A stretch of DNA of 61,206 bases, taken from the IMG/VR virus record IMGVR_UViG_3300031857_000181, positions 1 to 61,206 of that record, one strand, 5' to 3'. The notes under the pieces are model-generated. The model was given only the letters and a program-made list of their open reading frames with translations. It did not search any database and was not told the DNA's origin. Each line of letters opens with the position of its first letter. Position 1 is the first letter of the stretch. Origin of the DNA: a virus. Positions 41,334 through 50,059 of this stretch are shown one piece after another. The position numbers and the translations under genes were made by a program.

Positions 41334-43193
41334 ATGAGTAAAATTTTGGGTATAGACCTAGGGACTACAAATTCGTGTGTAGCAATTATGGAAAATGGTG
41401 AACCAGTGATTATCACCAATTCAGAAGGTAAAAGAACTACCCCATCTATTATTGGATTTATAGATGGTGGTGAAAGAAAGGTGGGGGATCCTGCAAAAAG
41501 ACAATCAGTAACAAATCCTGAGAAGACAATCTATTCAATTAAACGATTTATGGGCTCAAATTATGACGAAATTAAGTCTGAGGTTAAGAGAGTACCATAT
41601 AATGTCACAAAAGGGAAAAATAACACTCCTAAAGTTAAGATTGATGGTAAGGAGTATTCCCCGCAAGAACTTTCGGCTATGGTTTTACAGAAAATGAAAC
41701 AAACTGCTGAGGATTACTTGGGTCAAACTGTAACTGATGCGGTTATTACAGTACCCGCATACTTCAATGACGCTCAAAGACAAGCAACAAAGGAGGCTGG
41801 AGAGATTGCAGGACTAAATGTTAAACGTATTATCAATGAACCAACCGCAGCCGCATTAGCTTACGGACTTGATAAGAAGAATAAAGACTCCAAAATCGTT
41901 GTTTTTGACTGTGGTGGTGGTACTCATGACGTTTCTATCCTTGAATTGGGTGGAGGTGTGTTTGAAGTATTGTCAACAGATGGGGATACTCACCTTGGAG
42001 GTGATGATTTTGACAATGCAATCGTTGATTGGTTGACATCTGAGTTCAAAAATGACAATAATGGATGGGTTGAGGATTCTATGGCGATTCAACGACTTAG
42101 AGAAGCATCTGAAAGGGCTAAAATTGAACTTTCATCATCTCAAAGTACTGAAATCAACTTACCTTACTTTATGGTAATTGAAAATCAACCAAAACACTTA
42201 GTTAAAACACTAACAAGATCCAAATTTGAACAATTAATTGACAAATTGGTTGAAAGAACAATTGAACCTTGTAAATCAGCACTAAAAAACGCTGGATTAA
42301 CAACAAAAGATATCGATGAGATTATTTTGGTTGGAGGTTCAACAAGAATTCCCGCAATTCAAGAAGCGGTTAAGAAATTTTTTGGAAAAGAACCATCAAA
42401 AGGAGTAAATCCTGATGAAGTTGTGGCTTTAGGTGCTGCTATTCAAGGTGGGGTGTTAGCTGGTGATGTAAAAGATGTCCTTTTATTGGATGTTACCCCA
42501 CTTTCACTAGGTATTGAGACAATGGGAGGTATTATGACTAAATTAATCGATGCAAACACAACAATTCCAACCAAAAAGTCACAAATTTTCTCTACTGCCG
42601 TAGATAATCAACCATCTGTTGAAATTCACGTATTACAAGGGGAAAGACCAATGGCGAAAGACAATAAAACCATTGGAAGATTCCATTTGGATGGTATTCC
42701 GCCATCAATGAGAGGTATTCCACAGATTGAAGTGACATTCGATATTGATGCAAACGGTATTATCAATGTATCGGCACTAGATAAGGGTACAAATAAACAA
42801 CAAACCATCAGAATTGAATCATCTTCAGGTTTATCCCAAGAAGAAATCGATAGAATGAAGAGAGAGGCTGAAGAAAACGCTGAAAGTGATAAGTTGGTTA
42901 AAGAAAAAGTTGAGAAAATCAATGAAGCTGATAATGTAATATTCAATATTGAAAAGACATTAAAAGATTTGGATGAAAAAATTGGTGAACCTCAGAAGGA
43001 TGAAATAAAAAGTGGTATTGAGCTACTAAAAGAAGCTAAAAATTCAGGGGATGTAACCAAAATAAATGAAGCTCTTGATAATGTTAATACTAAAATGCAA
43101 CAAGTTACTCAGGAACTCTATAGTAATGTAGGACAGACTGAAAACAGTGAAGGATTTACAGGTTCAGACGTTGAATTTGAAGAAGTTAAATAA
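41334..43193 (+). CDS. dnaK: molecular chaperone DnaK (Hsp70)
   Basis: A full-length 619-residue Hsp70: [10 protein letters not shown]-type phosphate 1 loop ([12 protein letters not shown]), an [15 protein letters not shown] segment, [14 protein letters not shown], a [12 protein letters not shown]-like interdomain linker ([13 protein letters not shown]) and a substrate domain. The C-terminal lid ends in DVEFEEVK, as in Bacteroidota DnaK. The phosphate 2 loop reads [14 protein letters not shown] where most DnaK have VFDLGGGTFDVSIL. No full DnaJ or GrpE is in the window, so host partners may be used. It likely folds phage proteins. Confidence 0.96.
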   Translation: MSKILGIDLGTTNSCVAIMENGEPVIITNSEGKRTTPSIIGFIDGGERKVGDPAKRQSVTNPEKTIYSIKRFMGSNYDEIKSEVKRVPYNVTKGKNNTPKVKIDGKEYSPQELSAMVLQKMKQTAEDYLGQTVTDAVITVPAYFNDAQRQATKEAGEIAGLNVKRIINEPTAAALAYGLDKKNKDSKIVVFDCGGGTHDVSILELGGGVFEVLSTDGDTHLGGDDFDNAIVDWLTSEFKNDNNGWVEDSMAIQRLREASERAKIELSSSQSTEINLPYFMVIENQPKHLVKTLTRSKFEQLIDKLVERTIEPCKSALKNAGLTTKDIDEIILVGGSTRIPAIQEAVKKFFGKEPSKGVNPDEVVALGAAIQGGVLAGDVKDVLLLDVTPLSLGIETMGGIMTKLIDANTTIPTKKSQIFSTAVDNQPSVEIHVLQGERPMAKDNKTIGRFHLDGIPPSMRGIPQIEVTFDIDANGIINVSALDKGTNKQQTIRIESSSGLSQEEIDRMKREAEENAESDKLVKEKVEKINEADNVIFNIEKTLKDLDEKIGEPQKDEIKSGIELLKEAKNSGDVTKINEALDNVNTKMQQVTQELYSNVGQTENSEGFTGSDVEFEEVK

Positions 43194-43198
43194 ATAAA

Positions 43199-43225
43199 AA
43201 ACCCTCAACTATTCGTTGGGGGTTT
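43199..43225. terminator. terminator after dnaK
   Basis: AAACCCTCAAC (43199-43209) pairs with GTTGGGGGTTT (43215-43225) with one G-T pair. It also serves the convergent gene. Confidence 0.82.
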
Positions 43226-43505
43226 CTTCTTTTTGTTCCTCAGTTTTCTTTTCTTTTTGTATTTGGTGTATAATGTACCCTGAAATTGCGAATTCAACTC
43301 CCGCCCACATAATTAAATCAGTCATAGTCAATGATGAATGTTTTTCTAAAAGGAAGAAAATCATACCCCATTGAGCGACAGCAAATGCAACACCTGACTC
43401 AATTCTTTTTTTAGAAAAGAATGATGGTTTTGTAGAATACATATTTGTAATTTCTTTGAAAAACCATTTAATGTTTTCCCATCCGAAGAATAGTTTAGTT
43501 TTCAT
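43209..43505 (-). CDS. small two-helix membrane protein
   Basis: The 98-residue protein has hydrophobic segments at about 38-54 (GVAFAVAQWGMIFFLL) and 62-80 (DLIMWAGVEFAISGYII), then a charged C-terminal tail. It recalls the 2825 product in topology and is a second holin-like candidate. A TATTTATA box precedes it on the minus strand. Confidence 0.78.
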   Translation of the reverse strand: MKTKLFFGWENIKWFFKEITNMYSTKPSFFSKKRIESGVAFAVAQWGMIFFLLEKHSSLTMTDLIMWAGVEFAISGYIIHQIQKEKKTEEQKEETPNE

Positions 43506-43535
43506 TGTGTTTTTATTATAAATACCTTAAAAAGA

Positions 43536-43563
43536 AAAAGAGGACGTAGCGATGTCCTCTTTT
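43536..43563. terminator. bidirectional terminator
   Basis: AAAAGAGGAC (43536-43545) pairs with GTCCTCTTTT (43554-43563). Confidence 0.85.
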
Positions 43564-43613
43564 TTTGTTACCATAACTAGTAACGGTCCTAAAAGTCCTC
43601 CTAAGAGGTTAGA

Positions 43614-44141
43614 TTATTCTCCTTTAACTAAAGCTAAGCATCTTTTTAGATATTCTTTAGTTCTTGGGGATGGAGTGTATTCATCATCTTTTGTTTGAAG
43701 ATTTAAAACTCTTTCAATATCTTTAACAAGTTCAGTTCCATGTTCATTTTCTTTGTAAAGTTCGATGATTTTATCCATGGCTTTATTACACTGTCCTGAT
43801 GTCTCATCATAATAGTTTTTATTTCTGAACTTATCCAAATGGTGCATCATATTATAAGCCAAATGTGCTCCACCGTCTTTAACATCTTTAAATAATCTTA
43901 TGTTGTTAAGAATTCCCAAAGTATCAACCATTGAGTTTACCCCAAGTTTTCTCTTATTAACACCTGGAGCATAATCAATATATTCATCGGCAGTTCCGAC
44001 TATTTCATCCAACGGAATTACATTTCCTGCAACACATCTTGGTTTGTTTTTTTTCTCATCAATTTCAGGACTCATGTCCTCGTTTACAATCCTTCTAAGT
44101 GTTTTACGTATTTCAGATTCTTTCACGATAATATTTTTCAT
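43614..44141 (-). CDS. leader protein, 175 aa
   Basis: The leader MKNIIVKESEIRKTLRRIVNED ends V-N-E. The body has a PRCVAGNVIPLDEIVG segment and a helical C-terminal half with MDKIIELYKENEHGTELVKDI. Conserved-looking but unassigned. It has a TATTTATAA box upstream on the minus strand. Confidence 0.85.
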   Translation of the reverse strand: MKNIIVKESEIRKTLRRIVNEDMSPEIDEKKNKPRCVAGNVIPLDEIVGTADEYIDYAPGVNKRKLGVNSMVDTLGILNNIRLFKDVKDGGAHLAYNMMHHLDKFRNKNYYDETSGQCNKAMDKIIELYKENEHGTELVKDIERVLNLQTKDDEYTPSPRTKEYLKRCLALVKGE

Positions 44142-44181
44142 AAATTTTTTTCTTTATAAATATGTCGTAGAGGAATAAATT

Positions 44182-44406
44182 TTACTGTAGAATATCATTA
44201 TCATTTGGTTTATTTTCTTGATTTGTTTTTTTATCTGGTAACATTTGTAATAACCATATGTCAAATATCAAAAAATAAATCCACCATGTTAACAAACTTA
44301 CATCATGGGATTCAGGATATTGTGATGTCATAATGAATAGATAGAATATTTTTGAGAATACAAATATTCTTATTAATGTATAAAAAATTGCATAAATGTA
44401 GTACAT
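44182..44406 (-). CDS. small membrane protein, 74 aa
   Basis: Two hydrophobic segments (YYIYAIFYTLIRIFVFSKIFYLFIM and LLTWWIYFLIFDIWLLQML; starts about 2 and 38) precede a polar Asn/Lys-rich tail. Unknown function. It is divergent from the 44465 gene. Confidence 0.72.
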   Translation of the reverse strand: MYYIYAIFYTLIRIFVFSKIFYLFIMTSQYPESHDVSLLTWWIYFLIFDIWLLQMLPDKKTNQENKPNDNDILQ

Positions 44407-44464
44407 ATTATTTTTAGATGGTTTTATATTAATGATAGGTAATATTTATAAAAAAAGAAAAGAT

Positions 44465-45091
44465 ATGGAACAAAATATAGATAGATTAATAAAAAAAGTT
44501 CTCAAAGAAACAGTAAACCCATCAATGAAGTTAACCGAATCTTGTTTGATTTCTGAGGATTTAAAATATCATTTGGAAAATAGAATACCATTAAATGAAA
44601 ACATATTTAGAATATACTCAGACAAATACTTCAAGCTTATTAATGAAGTGAGAAATTTATTTAATGAAGGTAAAATACGATTAAATGATGAAGATATTTG
44701 GTTAGTAGAATCCGATTTAGGTAAAAAGGTATTATTGGAAAATGGTGATGAAGTTTGGTTAGATGCTCCAATGTATGAAGAAGAAGTTGAGGAATTATTG
44801 TCTGAAGCTAAACATAGAGGAAAAAATGTTAAATTAAATTCACCATTCAGAACACCTGGAGGTCCAAAGAAATTTGCAGTATATGTTAAAACACCAAAAG
44901 GGACAATCAAGAAAGTTACATTTGGTGATCCCAATCTTAAAGTAAGAAATAGAAATCCTAAAGCGGCAAAATCATTTAGGGCGAGACATAATTGTGCCCA
45001 AAAGAAAGATAGAACTATGGCTGGGTATTGGAGTTGCAATGTGGGGAGACATGCTAAGAAATTAGGGCTTAAAAGTTCAAAATCTTGGTAA
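44465..45091 (+). CDS. leader protein with FRARHNC-type C-terminal domain
   Basis: I chose the ATG at 44465 (MEQNIDRLIKKVLKET), giving the IKKVLKE leader. A middle acidic part is followed by a C-terminal domain (about 125-208) with SPFRTPGGPKKFAVYVKTPK, KVTFGDPNLKVRN and SFRARHNCA...YWSCNVGRH. I recall this domain from T4-like phages, often near head genes. It may be a virion component or maturation-related. It overlaps the next ATG by 1 bp. Confidence 0.8.
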   Translation: MEQNIDRLIKKVLKETVNPSMKLTESCLISEDLKYHLENRIPLNENIFRIYSDKYFKLINEVRNLFNEGKIRLNDEDIWLVESDLGKKVLLENGDEVWLDAPMYEEEVEELLSEAKHRGKNVKLNSPFRTPGGPKKFAVYVKTPKGTIKKVTFGDPNLKVRNRNPKAAKSFRARHNCAQKKDRTMAGYWSCNVGRHAKKLGLKSSKSW

Positions 45092-45360
45092 TGGAAAACC
45101 TACCATATCAACAACAAATAATTGACAATAAAAAACTAAGAATATTCTCTCCAAACGTTGATTCAGACGAACTGAAATGGCATCGTGACAGAGAGAATAG
45201 ACTTGTTGAGGTATTGGAAGGGGAAAATTGGTATCTACAAATGGATGATGAACTACCTAAGAGGTTGACAGTTGGAGAAAAATATTATATACCGATAGGG
45301 GTTTATCATAGAGTAATAAAAGGTGATTCTAATCTTAAGGTTCTGATTTCCATATTATAG
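45091..45360 (+). CDS. small cupin-like protein, 89 aa
   Basis: I place the start at the ATG at 45091 rather than the upstream TTG. The fold signature is WHRDRENRLVEVLEGENWYLQMDDELP then GEKYYIPIGVYHRVIKG, a cupin barrel with His ligands. The type is common in large phages and its ligand is unknown. It converges with the zinc-finger gene, overlapping by 26 bp. Confidence 0.82.
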   Translation: MENLPYQQQIIDNKKLRIFSPNVDSDELKWHRDRENRLVEVLEGENWYLQMDDELPKRLTVGEKYYIPIGVYHRVIKGDSNLKVLISIL

Positions 45361-46171
45361 TTAAATTACTATACGGTGTTATATTCAATTTCGGATTTTG
45401 TAATTCAAATTCAAAAACAAATTCACCGTCTTCCCTATCAACATGAAAATCATAATCGGAATAATCCTCAACTGAATTTAAAAGTATTACTGAGTCACTA
45501 ATATACATGATGTCCAATAATGATTCGTCAAAAACATCCCCTTCTTCCATTTTTTTCATTTTATCAATAATTTCAGGATTATAGGTTAAATAATTTTGTC
45601 TTTCGATTAAAACAGTATCGGTGGTTTCAATATTACCTGAACCACCACATTCATCACAAGAGATGTAACCATTATCACAATATTGACAATGTTCATCACC
45701 AGTACCGTGACAAGTGTCACATTCTAAAGTTCCACCACCTTGACAGGTATCACAAGATTCACCTTCGGAATCTTCACCATCACCACCACAATCATCACAA
45801 TCAGTATTACCTTTACCACCACAATCACGACAAGTTTCTTCCCCAGTTCCGTGACACACATCACAATTAATTAAACCATCATCACATTGATCACATTTTT
45901 TTGTTGGATTATGTTCTTCGATATACGATAATCTAAACGCAGTCAAAAATTTATTTACCGCATCATATAAGTCCTCAATATTTGGATTTTCTTTGAATTT
46001 TGGAACCAAAAAACTATATAACGCAATATCCTTACCTTTTAACATTGAATTAAATGCCGGCCTCATTTCAGGATTAGTTATTAATGCGTAATAAACATCT
46101 TTAGGTGTTGCATTACTCGAATAAAACTTATGTGTTTTTTTGATAAAATTTAATAATCTTGATTTTTCCAT
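45335..46171 (-). CDS. DnaJ-type zinc-finger protein without J domain
   Basis: The central part (about 88-186) has at least eight CxxC knuckles, many of the CxxCxGxG form (CDVCHGTGEETC, CRDCGGKGNTDC, CDTCHGTGDEHC), like the DnaJ zinc-binding region but longer. There is no HPD-bearing J domain. Flanking helical N-terminal and strand-rich C-terminal parts are not recognised. It may bind unfolded protein with the phage DnaK, or act as a thiol protein. Confidence 0.8.
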   Translation of the reverse strand: MEKSRLLNFIKKTHKFYSSNATPKDVYYALITNPEMRPAFNSMLKGKDIALYSFLVPKFKENPNIEDLYDAVNKFLTAFRLSYIEEHNPTKKCDQCDDGLINCDVCHGTGEETCRDCGGKGNTDCDDCGGDGEDSEGESCDTCQGGGTLECDTCHGTGDEHCQYCDNGYISCDECGGSGNIETTDTVLIERQNYLTYNPEIIDKMKKMEEGDVFDESLLDIMYISDSVILLNSVEDYSDYDFHVDREDGEFVFEFELQNPKLNITPYSNLTIIWKSEP

Positions 46172-46188
46172 ATTTTTTTTTTGATATG

Positions 46189-47220
46189 TTATTTATAATA
46201 CCTATTCAAAGCATTCTGTGTTATAAATACATATTCTGTTTCTTTAAATTCTTCCAAAGTTCTTGAGTTGGTATAAGACATTGCTGACTTTAAGTAGTCT
46301 TCAAAGTTTTCAATCCATTTTTCCATTGTATATTCAACCTTATTATACTTAACAATACCCTCCGATGTTGTTAATTTCTGTTTCCCCCACTTTTTCTGAA
46401 CTTCTTTGGTACTCATACCCCTGAATTTCTTAAACATAAATCTCCTCAAAAATTTAAGGTTATCCCACATATATTTTGACGTTGATTTATTCAATGGAAT
46501 TAGTTTTCCAATATAAACTGGGGAACAAGATTCAAGGGATTTGTTTAAAACCCCACCTAACATTACATAATCAGCACCTAGTGCCAATGCTTTGATTATA
46601 TCATCATAATTTCTGAACCCACCATCGGCAATAATGTTAGTATGGTAGTTTCTTTTCTTTTTGATTTGATAACATTCTGAAATTAGGGAAGCCATTGGGT
46701 AATGTATTCCGGTATTTGCTGATGTAAGACAACCAGATCCTCCACCAATACCAACTCGGACATAATCAACCCCCAATTCAGCAAACTTTTCATAGGTTGT
46801 GGGATTAGCGATATTCCCAACCATCAATTTATGATTTGTTTTGATTTCATTAACAAAATATTTGCATAAATCATATAATTTTGTCATATGACCATTGGCA
46901 ATATCAACCAATATTTTGGTTTCAATGGGTTCTACTTCAAAATGTTTGTGTATCCTAACCATTGACTCAAATTCTGTCAAAGATATTGATATAAACCCAT
47001 CATATTCATTTGGAATTAATCTTTCGTTTCTTGGTAAACACACTTCCATTTTCATATCTGAGAATACGGAATAGTTACTATAATCAATAACCGTGTCCAT
47101 TGGACTAACAATTATTGGTAATTTGTTGTTTGAATTTTTAATATCAATCTCATTTCTTGATGAAATTGAGGAGAGGGTTTCAGGGACTAATGTAATGTCT
47201 TTAAAATCGAATTTTCGCAT
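46189..47220 (-). CDS. GMP reductase / IMP dehydrogenase family enzyme
   Basis: The 343-residue barrel has an N-terminal FDFKDITLVPE, SPMDTV, a phosphate loop GIGGGSGCLTSANTG with catalytic C164, IIADGGFRNYDDIIKALALGADYVMLGG, and FRGMSTKEVQKKWG. There is no CBS insertion, which favours GMP reductase. The enzyme would convert GMP to IMP with NADPH, feeding nucleotide interconversion for phage DNA synthesis. Confidence 0.88.
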   Translation of the reverse strand: MRKFDFKDITLVPETLSSISSRNEIDIKNSNNKLPIIVSPMDTVIDYSNYSVFSDMKMEVCLPRNERLIPNEYDGFISISLTEFESMVRIHKHFEVEPIETKILVDIANGHMTKLYDLCKYFVNEIKTNHKLMVGNIANPTTYEKFAELGVDYVRVGIGGGSGCLTSANTGIHYPMASLISECYQIKKKRNYHTNIIADGGFRNYDDIIKALALGADYVMLGGVLNKSLESCSPVYIGKLIPLNKSTSKYMWDNLKFLRRFMFKKFRGMSTKEVQKKWGKQKLTTSEGIVKYNKVEYTMEKWIENFEDYLKSAMSYTNSRTLEEFKETEYVFITQNALNRYYK

Positions 47221-47275
47221 AAGATTATTGAGGTTTGTTTACAACAATTTAAAGAAAAAAAACAACTAAGACAAA

Positions 47276-47899
47276 TTATTTCTTAAACCTTTCTGATAAC
47301 TTAATTAATAAATTTTTAATCAGAATACTACCGATGGTTAATCCACCAAAACCAGTTATCATGGTTACAATTTCATCTAAATCAACATTTTCAAACATTC
47401 CTGTTTTTATTGATTCATATAACATTGGTAAAATGGGTATAATGAATGTATAACTCATCATATTAACCATAGAATGACTTGTTGTCGCCAAACTTTTGAT
47501 AAATTCACTGAAAACATTATAAAACTCATCGCTTTTCTTCAGTATTTTCTCAAAATATTTACCTAAACCCTGTTCTTGTATTTTATTATATAAATTGTTA
47601 AGAACTTTTTTATTATTTGTGTAATATGTTGCAATTAACGATGTAATAATTAAACTAAGTTCAATATCATTTAAGTCAGGAAATTGTCCTTTTATATATT
47701 CGGTGATTGGTCCTATAAAACCAGCTATACCTGCCCCCCACGTCATCATAAATTGGAGATTCATTCCAATCTGTTCTGATGCTGACTTGATAATTTCTTT
47801 TATATTTTTCAAACTGTCTTTGAAAAAAATTCCGATTTGTCTCAAAACATTTTCGGTTATTAATATTTTAGTTTGTGATTCTGTAATTATTATCTTCAT
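47276..47899 (-). CDS. leader protein with several membrane segments
   Basis: The leader MKIIITESQTKILITEN carries I-T-E. It is followed by hydrophobic segments near 55-70 (WGAGIAGFIGPITEYI), 80-95, 145-162 and 182-200. A leader on an integral membrane protein is odd; if it is head cargo it could insert into the host membrane after ejection. It has a minus-strand TATTTATTA box upstream. Confidence 0.82.
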   Translation of the reverse strand: MKIIITESQTKILITENVLRQIGIFFKDSLKNIKEIIKSASEQIGMNLQFMMTWGAGIAGFIGPITEYIKGQFPDLNDIELSLIITSLIATYYTNNKKVLNNLYNKIQEQGLGKYFEKILKKSDEFYNVFSEFIKSLATTSHSMVNMMSYTFIIPILPMLYESIKTGMFENVDLDEIVTMITGFGGLTIGSILIKNLLIKLSERFKK

Positions 47900-47933
47900 A
47901 ACGTATAATTATTATTAATAAATATTCAAACTT

Positions 47934-48206
47934 ATGGAAAGTCCAAAATTAAAAATCGGTGATATAATAATGTTAATATACATGGAAGATCCAAACCCTG
48001 TTGATACGATGAGTCTTGGTGTGGTTCGTACAGGAGCTATATCCGTATTTGGTGATGATCAATATGATGTTAATTGGGAAGACGGAAGAAAATTGGCGAT
48101 AATATCAGGTGTTGATAGGTGGGAAACTGAAAAAAGTTTAATAGATAAAGGAAATGAAAAATTACTTAGAGTTATGAGAAGAAAACTTGAGAATTTTAAT
48201 AAATAA
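47934..48206 (+). CDS. DUF4314-like protein, 90 aa
   Basis: KIGDIIMLIYMEDPNPVDTMSLGVV...FGDDQYDVNWEDGRKLAIISGVDRWE matches the DUF4314 pattern, a small SH3-like beta barrel of phages and plasmids with unknown function (start about residue 7). There is no leader. It is divergent from 47276. Confidence 0.78.
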   Translation: MESPKLKIGDIIMLIYMEDPNPVDTMSLGVVRTGAISVFGDDQYDVNWEDGRKLAIISGVDRWETEKSLIDKGNEKLLRVMRRKLENFNK

Positions 48207-48237
48207 ATAAAGATATTTATATAAAAACAACAAAATT

Positions 48238-48666
48238 ATGAGTGCATATTTTTTTAAGGTAACACCTGAAGACAGAACAAATATTTTAGATCAACATAAA
48301 CAAGTGTATGATGGGTTTGTCACATCATATGGACAACAGATTAATCAACAACCATTATATGTCCAAGATTATGCTAATGATAAAGGTGGTTTGGTTCTTA
48401 ATAATAAAGGAGAAGTTAAACTATATTCCAATATGAATATTAATGAATCAATGGAATATAATGAGGAAGATGAATTTGATTTAACTGATAAAATTGCTGA
48501 TGGTGATGACGATTTTGAACATGGCACATTTGAAGATGAGGATGAATCCGAATTTGGTGATATTAATCTTTTTGGTTTAGAGGGAATTGATGAAGAAGAA
48601 ATGGAACCTCTACAAGAACAACTTAATAAAACATTGGATATGTTTAAACGCTTTAAAAATTACTAA
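48238..48666 (+). CDS. acidic protein, 142 aa, possible cargo or scaffold
   Basis: The N-terminal helix MSAYFFKVTPEDRTNILDQH is leader-like. A strongly acidic middle (about 78-115) and a C-terminal MEPLQEQLNKTLDMFKRFKNY helix follow. It opens a run of six leader or leader-like genes (48238-53711) with a TATTTATAT box. Acidic helical proteins of this kind occur in prohead cores, but this is only a suggestion. Confidence 0.75.
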   Translation: MSAYFFKVTPEDRTNILDQHKQVYDGFVTSYGQQINQQPLYVQDYANDKGGLVLNNKGEVKLYSNMNINESMEYNEEDEFDLTDKIADGDDDFEHGTFEDEDESEFGDINLFGLEGIDEEEMEPLQEQLNKTLDMFKRFKNY

Positions 48667-48672
48667 TTACAA

Positions 48673-49473
48673 ATGGTAAGTAATAAACCATATACTATAA
48701 GTAAGAGTAAATTATTGATGTTATTGGGGGAACAACAATCTCAAGATATACAGTTTGTTGATGAATGCGGGAAATCAAAGGTTTTAAAATCAAATTCTTC
48801 AGAGTATCAAAAATTATATTATAGTTCAGAATTCAAAAAATATGAGTGGAAGAATGGTAAGTACGTTGTCAATAATACAAAGATTTGGCCTGAGTGGAAT
48901 AATTTAACTCAAACACAAAAAGACCTTAAATTAAGGGCTAGATGTTCAGGAAAATATTCAGAAGAACCAAATTTAATATCGACAGGGGTATCAGAATTAA
49001 TAGGTAATGCTAGTGAATTTTTACACACATTCGGAGACTATTTATCGATTGCTGCTGACTTTATAATACCAGGATCTGGTGCGGTTATAGATGCTTTGAA
49101 TACATTAGCATATTTGTTCGAGGCTAGTTTAGCGACAGATTCTCAAAAACAAAATGAGTTATATCTCATGGCGGCAGTTGCTGGAGTTTTTATAGTTTTA
49201 CCTGGACCTGCTCAATCATTTGCACCTGCGATTAAAAAATACATAAAAACAAAAGTGATGACTAAATTAGTTGAGGGTGCGTTAAGATCGTTATTCGGAT
49301 ATGTTGATAGAATGGTTATTGGATTACAAACTGCGGTATCAAATGCTGTTAAATCCCCATTAGCGAAAACAATATTGGGTAGTTTCTCATTGAATAGTAT
49401 CAATAACGTAATAAGTAATTTATCAACTACGGTTAAAAATATAATAAACAGAGTTTTACCTAAAACTAATTAA
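48673..49473 (+). CDS. leader protein with pretoxin-like hydrophobic module
   Basis: The start is PYTISKSKLLMLLGEQ (L-G-E), a leader variant. Residues about 120-190 (FGDYLSIAADFIIPGSGAVIDALNTLAYLFEA) form a hydrophobic, glycine-rich module. Modules of this type are seen before toxin domains in polymorphic toxins and in large phage proteins. The C-terminal part is helical. It may associate with or cross membranes. Confidence 0.75.
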   Translation: MVSNKPYTISKSKLLMLLGEQQSQDIQFVDECGKSKVLKSNSSEYQKLYYSSEFKKYEWKNGKYVVNNTKIWPEWNNLTQTQKDLKLRARCSGKYSEEPNLISTGVSELIGNASEFLHTFGDYLSIAADFIIPGSGAVIDALNTLAYLFEASLATDSQKQNELYLMAAVAGVFIVLPGPAQSFAPAIKKYIKTKVMTKLVEGALRSLFGYVDRMVIGLQTAVSNAVKSPLAKTILGSFSLNSINNVISNLSTTVKNIINRVLPKTN

Positions 49474-49489
49474 TATATTTAAATATATC

Positions 49490-49780
49490 ATGGAAATTAT
49501 AGAATTAGTATTATTCCATATTAACTATTTTTCAAATGTTCTGGAAGTATCGTTCAGGATGAATATGGATACTGAAGATGAAATAAGATACGACAAAATA
49601 TATTTTGATGAAATTAAGGATTTTGGATTTGATTTTATTCCTGAATCTAATGAGGAGTACGATTTAAATGGTGATTACTATGAAGAAGATGATAAAATCG
49701 ATGAAGATGAAATCATAACGTTTTTAAATGAATATTATGTTGTATTTCCGGATAAATTACCTAAAACAGAATTTTATTAA
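49490..49780 (+). CDS. acidic protein, 96 aa
   Basis: It starts MEIIELVLFHINYFSNVLEV and is very acidic in the second half (EEYDLNGDYYEEDDKIDEDE). It overlaps the next gene by 1 bp. No family. Confidence 0.75.
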   Translation: MEIIELVLFHINYFSNVLEVSFRMNMDTEDEIRYDKIYFDEIKDFGFDFIPESNEEYDLNGDYYEEDDKIDEDEIITFLNEYYVVFPDKLPKTEFY

Positions 49781-50034
49781 TGAAATTAGATATTGATTCC
49801 ATTATGGATTTAATGAGGGAATATACACCCAAAAAAGATGTTGATGGCGAACTTGATGAACAAGACGCAGCACCTGCCGGAGGAGCCGATTCAGGTGGTG
49901 GCGATAAACCTGAATATCCCACGGTAACAAAATGGGAAACTGGGGTAACAAGAGGTCCTGCAAATCAAATTGGTTTAACTAAATGGAGAGATATTGTAAA
50001 AATAACTAGAGGTAAAGCAAACACTTTACTATAA
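49780..50034 (+). CDS. leader-like small protein, 84 aa
   Basis: MKLDIDSIMDLMREYTPKKD is leader-like, and an acidic Ala/Gly linker (DEQDAAPAGGADSGGGD) separates it from a basic C-terminal part with TKWRDIVKITRGKANTLL. The layout, helix-linker-basic tail, resembles small packaged proteins. Confidence 0.75.
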   Translation: MKLDIDSIMDLMREYTPKKDVDGELDEQDAAPAGGADSGGGDKPEYPTVTKWETGVTRGPANQIGLTKWRDIVKITRGKANTLL

Positions 50035-50059
50035 TGAAATATTTATTAATAAAAGTAAA

